From Candidatus Thalassarchaeaceae archaeon (lineage in GTDB: Archaea; Thermoplasmatota; Poseidoniia; Poseidoniales; Thalassarchaeaceae), in contig JASLJW010000083.1 of the NCBI GenBank assembly GCA_030747885.1, forward strand, positions 1 through 5,479: DNA of 5,479 nucleotides, given 5' to 3'. The translations under genes were made by a program, and so were the position numbers. The notes beneath the pieces were generated by a model. It searched no databases, was not told where the DNA came from, and saw only the letters and a list, made by a program, of their open reading frames with translations. Below are positions 1 through 5,479 of this stretch, piece after piece (the stretch's first letter is position 1; every line of letters begins with the position of its first letter).

Positions 1-1176
1 TCTTGTAGGTTGAAATGAAGAACGACCACCATATGTTGATTCAATAACCAATGAATCGACCCGTGGGAATCGTACAGTTGCAGCATCGAAAAGCCATGAT
101 TTCTCATACTTGATATCTCCAGAAAACAATAAGCGATGAAGATGCTTATCTTCACCAATCTCAAGATAAACAGAAGATGAACCCAAAATGTGTCCAGCAT
201 TTTCCATCGTCATCTTAATGTCTGGCGCAATGTCGATTTTTTGACCATATCCAACATCAATTACATGCTTAATACAAGTCTCGATATCTGAGCGACTATA
301 AGGTACATCATCTCCTAATTCCATCCTACTGACCTTGATGTAATCCTGTTGTAGAAGAGTCATAAGATCCCTCGTAGGAGGGGTACAGTAAACCGGCCCA
401 CGATATCCGTAACGGAAAAGTACAGGGAGCATTCCAATATGGTCAACGTGTGCATGAGTAATCACTACTGCATCGATATTCTCCAAGGGGAGAAGTTCAG
501 GGGCGTCAAAGAATGGTTGAATTTCAGAACGATTTGTGGTAGGCTTTGCACCACAATCAACGAGAATTTTACTCTCATTAGTGGTGACCATATGCATTGC
601 TCTACCAACTTCTCTGTATGACCCTAGAGCAGTGAGTCTTACCCAGGGTGTACTCGATCTCTTTGGCCTGTATATTCGAGTCCCAAACTTACGAAGTAAA
701 TCTCTTCGTTCATCCGCTGTTTCCTTCCTATATCTACGAATATTGTTCAGTGTCTTTGATTCAATTGCAGGAGATCGATCAGCTCTAAATAACCAACCTA
801 GTGTATTTCTCAACTCAACAAGATGGGATCCTTTCGGCCCAATAGCAATAGCAGGATCAGTACACTCAATCGTCACCTCAGCAAGTGCGGGATCCAACCA
901 TATATTCGAGATTCCTGCTTCTTCAGGAACTATTTCCCTTACTTGTTTCATGACTTCATCTTCTTTTGCTAGGATAGAAGGATCTGGACGGATAACAATT
1001 CTTCTTCGAACTGCTTTGGCTAATTTTACAGTCAATGAATTTCCTTGTTCAGCGAAAACGTCGGGTGTAGGGGTAATTACGGCAATGGTTCCCGCTTCTA
1101 GATCCACTGTGTATGGGATTCCATCAGGGATGACTTCTTTCGCCTTTTTCTTTATTTCAGTCAATGTCATTCTCAT
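1..1176 (-). CDS. fttA: Archaeal CPSF1 / FttA, KH-metallo-beta-lactamase-beta-CASP ribonuclease and transcription termination factor (N-terminal 392 residues, 3' end outside window)
   Basis: The family is a zinc-dependent endo/exoribonuclease that cleaves nascent RNA 3' ends and terminates archaeal transcription. The reading frame is open from an ATG at 1176-1174 to the left edge; an in-frame TGA (1185-1183) three codons upstream leaves no earlier start. Residues 1-70 look like the degenerate first KH domain. Residues 71-145 form the second KH domain, with the GxxG loop IGPKGS (112-117). The metallo-beta-lactamase fold follows: EVGR (189-192), DCG (207-209, motif 1 Asp), the zinc motif HAHVDH (241-246, motif 2), AGHILGS with H329 (motif 3) and SGD with D354 (motif 4). 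The junction to beta-CASP, ESTYGG (379-384), is intact. Full-length members are about 630-650 residues, so roughly 250 are missing, including the rest of beta-CASP and the C-terminal dimerisation end. It sits 73 bp downstream of psmB on the same strand, an adjacency I recall from other euryarchaea. A strong Shine-Dalgarno precedes it. Identification is very secure; full length cannot be judged. Confidence 0.96.
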   Translation of the reverse strand, partial: MRMTLTEIKKKAKEVIPDGIPYTVDLEAGTIAVITPTPDVFAEQGNSLTVKLAKAVRRRIVIRPDPSILAKEDEVMKQVREIVPEEAGISNIWLDPALAEVTIECTDPAIAIGPKGSHLVELRNTLGWLFRADRSPAIESKTLNNIRRYRKETADERRDLLRKFGTRIYRPKRSSTPWVRLTALGSYREVGRAMHMVTTNESKILVDCGAKPTTNRSEIQPFFDAPELLPLENIDAVVITHAHVDHIGMLPVLFRYGYRGPVYCTPPTRDLMTLLQQDYIKVSRMELGDDVPYSRSDIETCIKHVIDVGYGQKIDIAPDIKMTMENAGHILGSSSVYLEIGEDKHLHRLLFSGDIKYEKSWLFDAATVRFPRVDSLVIESTYGGRSSFQPTR

Positions 1177-1181
1177 GTAGG

Positions 1182-1190
1182 ATCACTCCT
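1182..1190 (-). promoter_or_regulatory. Shine-Dalgarno site of fttA
   Basis: On the minus strand this reads AGGAGTGAT, ending five bases before the ATG at 1176. It closely resembles the complement of the archaeal 16S rRNA 3' end (AGGAGGTGATC with one base missing). It supports the ATG at 1176 and independent ribosome loading on fttA rather than simple read-through from psmB. Confidence 0.75.
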
Positions 1191-1219
1191 TTACCCAAGC
1201 ATCCGCACATGACCAAGGG

Positions 1220-1235
1220 CGACGCGCGGGCGCCG
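1220..1235 (-). other. GC-rich hairpin in the psmB-fttA intergenic region
   Basis: In the minus-strand RNA, CGGCGC and GCGUCG can pair into a six-base stem (one G-U pair) around a CCGC loop. It lies in a run (about 1216-1238) that is almost entirely G and C, in sharp contrast to the surrounding AT-rich DNA. No U tract follows it, so it does not resemble an intrinsic terminator. It may be an RNA stability, processing or leader element; that role is inference. Confidence 0.4.
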
Positions 1236-1249
1236 GGGAATGTAATTAA

Positions 1250-1876
1250 TCAAAGTGATTTGAACAAAGTCTCAAGTTCATCTTCACTAACAAGTTGGAA
1301 ACCATCTTTTGGAGTAATGACGCAGAGATCCATGCCATTGCCGGATGCTGCATCACGCTGAGCAGATGCTAGAAGGGCTCGAGCAGCAACTTCAACTGCC
1401 TCATCACGAGTCATGCCTTCTCGGAACTTATCCTCTAGAACACCATACATGTATGGAGATCCTGAACCAGTAGCACAATATGAATCTGGAATTGAACCAC
1501 CTGCAGAATCAATAGAATATACATGTCCTCCTTCTTCATCCACTCCTGCAATGAGCAATTGAACCCAATGCGGACGGCCTCCAAGAATATTTGCAGTAAG
1601 AGTTGCAGCACCTTTTACAGACATCTGGTGACCACGCTTTAGTTCAAAAAGAGCCATTTCGGCTGCTAATGATCTGCTAAGTGCTTGAGCATGACCGACT
1701 AAACCGGCAGTTGTTAATGCAAGGTTATCTGCAATTTTGAATAATTTTTGGACGCTCTTATTTGCTACAAAATGACCCATAGTAGCCCTATGATCTGCAC
1801 CTACAACCACGCCTCCGTCGAATGTAATTCCAACGGTACTCGTTCCAGTCTTTACCTGCTCCATAACTCCGTCCAT
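1250..1876 (-). CDS. psmB: 20S proteasome beta subunit (catalytic, N-terminal threonine hydrolase)
   Basis: The beta subunit forms the two inner heptameric rings of the cytoplasmic 20S core and carries its peptidase activity, working with alpha rings and AAA+ unfoldases such as PAN. The 208-residue precursor has a short propeptide (1-11) ending in Gly11, followed by the mature N-terminal nucleophile Thr12 (TSTVGI). The active-site set is complete: D28 (mature D17, in GADHR), K44 (mature K33), S140 in GSGSP (mature S129), and D175 and S178 in RDAASG, which correspond to D166 and S169 in the well-studied archaeal enzymes, two residues earlier here. Precursor length is normal for the family. The start is the ATG at 1876-1874, preceded by an AGGGGGG Shine-Dalgarno; Met5 is a less likely alternative. 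The gene is probably first in an operon with fttA downstream and is divergent from sepF. No defect is seen, so it should be an active beta subunit. Confidence 0.97.
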   Translation of the reverse strand: MDGVMEQVKTGTSTVGITFDGGVVVGADHRATMGHFVANKSVQKLFKIADNLALTTAGLVGHAQALSRSLAAEMALFELKRGHQMSVKGAATLTANILGGRPHWVQLLIAGVDEEGGHVYSIDSAGGSIPDSYCATGSGSPYMYGVLEDKFREGMTRDEAVEVAARALLASAQRDAASGNGMDLCVITPKDGFQLVSEDELETLFKSL

Positions 1877-2011
1877 CTTGATTCCCCCCTCTAGCGAAAG
1901 CCTTCAGGTATACTCCAATATTTCACGGCCCCTTATGAATTCGCCGTAAGAGTAAGCCAATCTATGCGAATCACCCTCAGGTTCATGACTCTCCATAGTG
2001 CAGGTTGACTC
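1877..2011. promoter_or_regulatory. Divergent intergenic promoter region between psmB and sepF
   Basis: This 135-bp gap must hold the promoters of both divergent units. For psmB, AAATATTGG on the minus strand (1915-1923) is a plausible TATA element; a start about 26-27 bases downstream would give a leader of roughly 15 bases that still includes the Shine-Dalgarno. For sepF, CTTATGAA (about 1932-1939) is a weaker candidate and would imply a leader near 50 bases. A small inverted repeat (CTTA at 1932-1935, TAAG at 1948-1951, around GAATTC) lies here but is too short to call an operator. The assignments rest on motif resemblance only. Confidence 0.4.
1884..1892 (-). promoter_or_regulatory. Shine-Dalgarno site of psmB
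   Basis: The minus strand reads AGAGGGGGG, with seven bases (AATCAAG) between it and the ATG at 1876. The purine run and spacing fit a ribosome binding site and decide in favour of the first ATG over the in-frame Met at codon 5. Confidence 0.65.
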
Positions 2012-2404
2012 ATGGCGGGCGCTGGAGAACCACGATGGTTACCAATTTCCAACGAACCACGCGCACCCCAAGCAAGAGAAGGAGAAGCATTCCACTTTTT
2101 GGATGCCAGATTCCCCGATGCGCCAATTGCAAGAACTCCAAATGGCATAATTCTGCATCGTGCTGAAATTCTAGATATCACCGGATTACCACAATTGCTA
2201 GATTGGGCATCTGATGGCGACATAGTAATGTTAGATACAAGACGACTAATGGGGCGTCAAACTGAATTCAATGCTGTAATCGAGAGACTGGCGGCTTTTG
2301 TTGAACGTGACCTTGGGGGAGAATTGGTTCAAATGGGGGAAACAAGGATTCTAATTCTACCCCCTAGTGTTAGAGCAACTGAGAAAATCGATAGAAGTGG
2401 GTGA
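2012..2404 (+). CDS. sepF: Archaeal SepF-like cell division protein (FtsZ membrane anchor family, DUF552)
   Basis: SepF dimerises, binds the C-terminal tail of FtsZ, and in archaea ties the division ring to the membrane. The 130-residue product matches the SepF fold from about residue 46 to 119: a first strand (IILHRAEI), a helix (LPQLLDWAS), the strand GDIVMLDT (69-76), a long helix (about 82-100), then the Gly-Gly pair (102-103) and closing strands GELVQMGETRILILPP (103-118), the archaeal-type ending. The start is the ATG at 2012, because TGA at 2006-2008 closes the frame just upstream. The Shine-Dalgarno is weak (AGGTTGA, 2002-2008). Residues 1-45 are proline- and alanine-rich and lysine-free (MAGAGEPRWLPIS start), without the amphipathic membrane-targeting helix usual at the SepF N-terminus. 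The stop overlaps the GTG start of zpr1, so the two are likely co-translated. I recognise the family from pattern, not a search; paralogue or non-division roles remain possible. Confidence 0.8.
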   Translation: MAGAGEPRWLPISNEPRAPQAREGEAFHFLDARFPDAPIARTPNGIILHRAEILDITGLPQLLDWASDGDIVMLDTRRLMGRQTEFNAVIERLAAFVERDLGGELVQMGETRILILPPSVRATEKIDRSG

Positions 2405-3009
2405 ATACCATAGAGAGTATTGTGGAGCATCCTTGCCCAATTTGTTTCTCTGAGAATGGATTGAAAATGTCAGTTCACATCGATGAGATTCCATATTTTG
2501 GAGAACACACACAAATTACCTTGGGATGTGAATCATGTGGATGGAGAAGGACAGATTTCATTCCAGCTGAGGCAAAAGGTGCGATAGGGAATAGAATACT
2601 GATCCTTCCTGAAACTCTAACTGCTAGAGTAATTCGAGGTAGTAATGGAACTATTCGAATTCCAGAACTGGGATTGGAGGTAGAACCAGGGAATGACTCA
2701 TCAGGTTATGTCTCAAACATTGAAGGAGTATTAGTTCGATTTCGCGATACAGTATTGATGTTACAACGCTCTCAGGACTCAGAAAGTGATTCATCAGAAG
2801 AAATAGAAAAAATCGAAGCGATTCTCACGTCATTAGAGGCTGCATTATCTGGAGAACAAATACAACTTACGTTGGAAATTCTTGATCCGATGGGCCATAG
2901 TGGGATTCTCCATTCAGATACTGAAAAATGGGAACTTTCCGCAGAAGAATGTAGTGGATTAGCAATTGGTTCGGAAATACCAATTTTTGATGCTAATGGT
3001 CTAGGTTAA
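2401..3009 (+). CDS. zpr1: ZPR1-family zinc-finger protein (archaeal single-unit type)
   Basis: Eukaryotic ZPR1 binds elongation factor 1A and assists its folding; the archaeal relatives hold one zinc-finger/A-domain unit instead of two, and their role is inferred by analogy. The 202-residue product has the zinc site CPIC (12-15) and CESC (43-46), with the signature IPYFGE (30-35) between them. The A domain follows, with GTIRIPELGLEVEPG (about 83-97), SNIEGVLVRF and LTLEILDPMGHSGI (about 156-169). A Ser/Glu/Asp-rich stretch (about 122-137) interrupts the domain and is likely a flexible loop. Translation starts at GTG (2401), overlapping the sepF stop as GTGA; I see no strong Shine-Dalgarno, which suggests translational coupling. 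At its 3' end it converges with trpS and shares bases of the stop codon. Family assignment is strong; the cellular role in archaea (probably EF-1A biogenesis) is inference. Confidence 0.9.
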   Translation: MNTIESIVEHPCPICFSENGLKMSVHIDEIPYFGEHTQITLGCESCGWRRTDFIPAEAKGAIGNRILILPETLTARVIRGSNGTIRIPELGLEVEPGNDSSGYVSNIEGVLVRFRDTVLMLQRSQDSESDSSEEIEKIEAILTSLEAALSGEQIQLTLEILDPMGHSGILHSDTEKWELSAEECSGLAIGSEIPIFDANGLG

Positions 3010-4388
3010 AGCGCATCAATTGCTAAGAAATCATCTATTTGATCTACAATTGAATTGCGCTTTTCATCTAAGTTTGTCAACCATTCAGAGGCTCTATCAA
3101 TACAAATTTGTTTGATTTCTGCGGCCAACATTCTTCCTGAGGAATACTCTCGACGAATCTCTTCCAATGCGGCATCATCTGGTTCAAAAAATGTAAGAAG
3201 ATACTGGAAAGCAACGTCCTTTTCACAATCTCCACCCAATCGACGATGTTCCTCAACAGTAGACTGCCCACCACTCATTGCACGCTTTACCTTCTTCTCC
3301 ATGTCGGAAACAGAATCATCTAGGAATATTGTAGTCTCAGGTCTACTAGAAGACATCTTGTCTCCAGTCATACCTATTGCAAATCGATGATATGTAGATG
3401 AAGGAGGGAGTAGTCCAAGCCCTCCTAGTTGTCGCTCTAATCTCAATAATGCAATTCGAATTGAACCTCTATCTCGAGTGGTTGCAGCAGGAATCTCAAT
3501 TAGTCCATGTTTTGGATTCGAAATAATATCTGAGAAACCAAATGAAGACAATGCATTATGGATTGATTCGAAAATATTCGATCTAACGTCACGATCAACC
3601 CTACCCCTTTCACCAACGCCAAAGACTGATGCATTTTCATCTTGGATTGAAAGTGCAATAGAAAGGCCACCGGCTTTCCTAGGTTTTACATTAAACCAAT
3701 TTGACCTAGACGCAAGATCGCGAGTCAATCGAATATGTGGGTCTTGATCGACCCCCACGGGGACTACAATAGGACGTAAACCCCCATATTCCTCAAATTG
3801 AGGATGAAGAATATCCCCTGCTTGAACCAGAGGTGCTTGGATATGTGCTAAATTGGAATCTCCTTGAAAACCATAGATAGATTCCATTTCAGAAAGAGTG
3901 GTTCTCTTGCCAAGTGTAAATCCAATTCTCTGAACTGCTGGACGTCTACTCTGAAAATATACTGATGTTTGTTCGGAATCAAGTCCCAATGCAGCATAAT
4001 TGAGAACATATTCCTTCAATGCAGTGGTTCGACATTGCTCCAAAGACATCCCTCTTGTAGCATGAGCTTCCAAATCCGCTACAGCTATGGAAACATCTGC
4101 CCCCTGATTCTGAAACCACTTTACCTGTTCTATCACCATACTATGGCCCAAATGCATTCGGCCAGAAGGCATTAATCCAGTTAACACTCCAAAAGGATCA
4201 TTCTTCCTTGCAGCATCTAAAACAACATCGAGATCCCTCTGTGCAAAAATAATTCCTCGCCTGTGATGCATACTAGGATTGGGAATATCCATTCTTTCTA
4301 TTGTCCCTAATCCGAACTGATCACGGATTCTAGAATAGTCTGTCGACTGTTGAGATGACCACGGATCGATACGAATGCCCTCATCCAC
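3006..4388 (-). CDS. trpS: Tryptophanyl-tRNA synthetase (archaeal/eukaryotic type, long-insert form)
   Basis: This cytoplasmic class I enzyme attaches tryptophan to tRNA-Trp using ATP. The 460-residue protein has an N-terminal IDPW...DYSRIRDQFG segment typical of archaeal TrpRS, then RRGIIFAQRDLD (43-54) and the HIGH-type motif PSGRMHLGH with HLGH at 79-82. It continues with QAPLVQAGDILHPQ (184-197), VDQDPHIRLTRD (213-224) and the KMSKS loop KMSSS (344-348) within YHRFAIGMTGDKMSSS. About 125 residues separate DQDP from KMSSS, against some 35 in human TrpRS, so there is an insert of about 90 residues, a form I associate with haloarchaeal and Thermoplasmata-like enzymes. The start is GTG at 4388-4386; TGA lies two codons upstream, and the next Met (33) would delete conserved sequence. 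GAGGTG lies too close to act as a normal ribosome site, so a very short or leaderless transcript is possible. It is divergent from the downstream oxidoreductase and convergent with zpr1. Confidence 0.95.
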   Translation of the reverse strand: MDEGIRIDPWSSQQSTDYSRIRDQFGLGTIERMDIPNPSMHHRRGIIFAQRDLDVVLDAARKNDPFGVLTGLMPSGRMHLGHSMVIEQVKWFQNQGADVSIAVADLEAHATRGMSLEQCRTTALKEYVLNYAALGLDSEQTSVYFQSRRPAVQRIGFTLGKRTTLSEMESIYGFQGDSNLAHIQAPLVQAGDILHPQFEEYGGLRPIVVPVGVDQDPHIRLTRDLASRSNWFNVKPRKAGGLSIALSIQDENASVFGVGERGRVDRDVRSNIFESIHNALSSFGFSDIISNPKHGLIEIPAATTRDRGSIRIALLRLERQLGGLGLLPPSSTYHRFAIGMTGDKMSSSRPETTIFLDDSVSDMEKKVKRAMSGGQSTVEEHRRLGGDCEKDVAFQYLLTFFEPDDAALEEIRREYSSGRMLAAEIKQICIDRASEWLTNLDEKRNSIVDQIDDFLAIDAL

Positions 4389-4490
4389 ACCTCAAGGGTC
4401 TACCTTAGAGGCATCAATCCTTCTCTTATTATTGAGTTCATAGATAGTTTTCATCGACGGAATCAAGTTCCGAGCGTAGTATTGCAAATC
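4389..4490. promoter_or_regulatory. Divergent intergenic promoter region between trpS and the saccharopine-dehydrogenase-like gene
   Basis: This 102-bp gap must carry both promoters. The AT-rich CTTATTATTG (4425-4434; CAATAATAAG on the minus strand) is the best TATA-like stretch. Read towards trpS it would place a start near 4402, giving a leader of about 14 bases; read the other way, near 4455. I see no Shine-Dalgarno before the ATG at 4491, so that gene may have a leaderless or weakly initiated transcript. No RNA gene or clear operator is visible. Confidence 0.35.
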
Positions 4491-5479
4491 ATGGCAGAGG
4501 TCGCTGTACTCGGAGCAGGTCTGGTCGGTAGTTGGATTGTAGAAAATCTTGCATCACAGGGATATCATGTCCTTGCCATAGATTCGGATCAGAAAAGAAT
4601 CTCTAAATTAGAAAGTATTGCAACTACTATTCATCAAAAAGTGAATGATGACTTGATTTTTTCACTAGATGTAAAAGTAATTGTAAATGCATTACCTGGA
4701 AGAATTGGACATAGTGTAAGAAAAAGTCTACTTGAGTCTGGTGCAATGATTGCTGACCTAGCATTCACTCCTGAAGACCCTAGAGAAATGAATGAAATTG
4801 CAACCAAACATGGAGCATGTCTGATTTATGATGTAGGGGTTGCACCTGGATTGTCAAATTTACTATTGAAAGAATGCAATAAAAGACACGGACGGTTGTC
4901 CCTTGGCAGAGTTCGAGTAGGAGGAAATCCGGTAGAATTTGATGATGAATGGAGTTACATGGCACCTTTCTCACCTATCGACGTAATTGAAGAATATACG
5001 CGGCCGGCTAGAATAATTAGAGGCGGAGAAATAGTAACACTTCCTGCATTGTCAGAACGATTACTATTCCATGTAGAAGGACGGGGGGAAATGGAAGCTT
5101 TTCTCACCGATGGGTTACGTTCAGTTCTAGATTCGGTAGATGCAGATGAATTAATTGAAGCAACAGTTAGATGGCCTGGCCACATCGACAGGTACATCTC
5201 GAATAAGGATACATTATCTGAAAGTCAATTGGTAGAGGCATGGAAATGGGACTCAAATAGGCCTGAATTTACATGGATGGAAGTTTATGGCAAGGGAAAC
5301 GGCTCCTCTAAATGGATTTTAGATGACGAAGGGAGAAAAGATGGTTCATCCATGGCTCGAACAACTGGAGCCATCACCTGTGCAGTAGTCAAGTACTTGC
5401 TAGAAAATGAGGGGCAAATTGGGATTTACCCACCTGAAGGTATTGATTCAGATTTACTTGAACGATGTATTCGAGAATA
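4491..5479 (+). CDS. Saccharopine dehydrogenase-like NAD(P)-dependent oxidoreductase (3' end outside window)
   Basis: This belongs to the family that includes saccharopine reductase, lysine dehydrogenases and carboxynorspermidine dehydrogenase, enzymes that reduce or oxidise secondary-amine or amino-acid substrates. The frame is open from 4491 to the right edge, 329 codons plus two bases. Residues 4-13 (VAVLGAGLVG) hold the Rossmann GxGxxG, and D31 at the end of the second strand suggests NAD rather than NADP. DLAFTPED (89-96) and YDVGVAPGLSNLL (113-125) are family signatures, and the C-terminal domain begins around RVRVGGNP with FSPIDVIEEY as its conserved segment. Later WPGHID matches the family's substrate-domain W/Y-PGH pattern. 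Relatives are about 360-400 residues, so the missing end is likely short. No in-frame ATG precedes 4491, and the Rossmann fold begins right at that Met. The substrate cannot be read from sequence: no lysine, polyamine or siderophore pathway gene is adjacent. Confidence 0.85.
   Translation, partial: MAEVAVLGAGLVGSWIVENLASQGYHVLAIDSDQKRISKLESIATTIHQKVNDDLIFSLDVKVIVNALPGRIGHSVRKSLLESGAMIADLAFTPEDPREMNEIATKHGACLIYDVGVAPGLSNLLLKECNKRHGRLSLGRVRVGGNPVEFDDEWSYMAPFSPIDVIEEYTRPARIIRGGEIVTLPALSERLLFHVEGRGEMEAFLTDGLRSVLDSVDADELIEATVRWPGHIDRYISNKDTLSESQLVEAWKWDSNRPEFTWMEVYGKGNGSSKWILDDEGRKDGSSMARTTGAITCAVVKYLLENEGQIGIYPPEGIDSDLLERCIRE

Noticed and set aside
536..1180. Plus-strand open frame of 214 codons
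   Set aside because: It runs antisense to the well-supported fttA coding region, its product has no recognisable domain, and the opposite strand carries all the KH and metallo-beta-lactamase motifs.
1148..1201. Possible 17-codon open frame on the minus strand (MCGCLGKG start) overlapping the fttA start
   Set aside because: It is very short, lacks its own ribosome site, and overlaps the fttA Shine-Dalgarno and start; a coding role cannot be supported.
1932..1951. Inverted repeat around GAATTC in the psmB-sepF gap as an operator
   Set aside because: The arms are only four bases with an 11-bp spacer, which is expected by chance in AT-rich DNA.
1933..2223. Minus-strand open frame of 96 codons over the sepF start and promoter region
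   Set aside because: It is antisense to the SepF coding sequence, has no family resemblance, and would occupy the divergent promoter region.
3055..3390. Plus-strand open frame of 111 codons inside trpS
   Set aside because: The trpS strand carries KMSSS and conserved C-terminal sequence here, so the opposite frame is a shadow of its codon pattern.
3452..3463. Perfect 12-bp palindrome CAATTCGAATTG
   Set aside because: It lies inside trpS in AT-rich codons, and ATTCGA-type words recur by codon choice; nothing marks it as a binding site.
4780..5197. Two minus-strand open frames (64 and 80 codons) within the right-hand gene
   Set aside because: The plus strand encodes a continuous saccharopine-dehydrogenase-like protein across this stretch; the minus frames show no motif.

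Overview
The window looks like a compact archaeal chromosome segment of moderate to low GC, and it is fully explained by ordinary cellular genes. The archaeal assignment rests on several families together: a 20S proteasome beta subunit with a short cleaved propeptide, the archaeal termination nuclease aCPSF1/FttA, an archaeal-type SepF, a single-unit ZPR1 zinc-finger protein, and a TrpRS of the archaeal/eukaryotic type. The TrpRS has a long insert before KMSSS and a flanking PPSS-YHRF block that I recall from haloarchaeal and Thermoplasmata-like TrpRS. With the base composition, this makes a planktonic Thermoplasmatota/Poseidoniia-like euryarchaeon (Marine Group II or III) my best guess. That lineage call is inference.

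Layout: bases 1-1176 (minus) hold the first 392 codons of aCPSF1/FttA, truncated by the left edge. Upstream of it on the same strand lies psmB (1250-1876, minus), so the transcription order is psmB then fttA. The two are 73 bp apart, with a very GC-rich hairpin in the gap. A 135-bp divergent intergenic region (1877-2011) separates psmB from a plus-strand pair, sepF (2012-2404) and zpr1 (2401-3009), which overlap by GTGA and are probably translationally coupled. The zpr1 gene converges on trpS (3006-4388, minus), and the two stop codons share the bases TTAA. A second divergent region (4389-4490) separates trpS from a saccharopine-dehydrogenase-like oxidoreductase (4491 to the right edge, plus), whose 3' end lies outside the window.

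The psmB-fttA block joins protein degradation to transcription termination/RNA 3' cleavage. The sepF-zpr1 pair joins FtsZ-ring membrane anchoring to a protein linked, in eukaryotes, to elongation-factor 1A biogenesis. TrpRS is core translation, and the terminal dehydrogenase is metabolic with unknown substrate. There is no gene-free stretch over 300 bases. I see no mobile element, CRISPR array, tRNA or rRNA, and no convincing undescribed system. The points most worth a second look are the sepF-zpr1 coupling, the SepF N-terminus that lacks an evident membrane-targeting helix, and the GC-rich hairpin before fttA.
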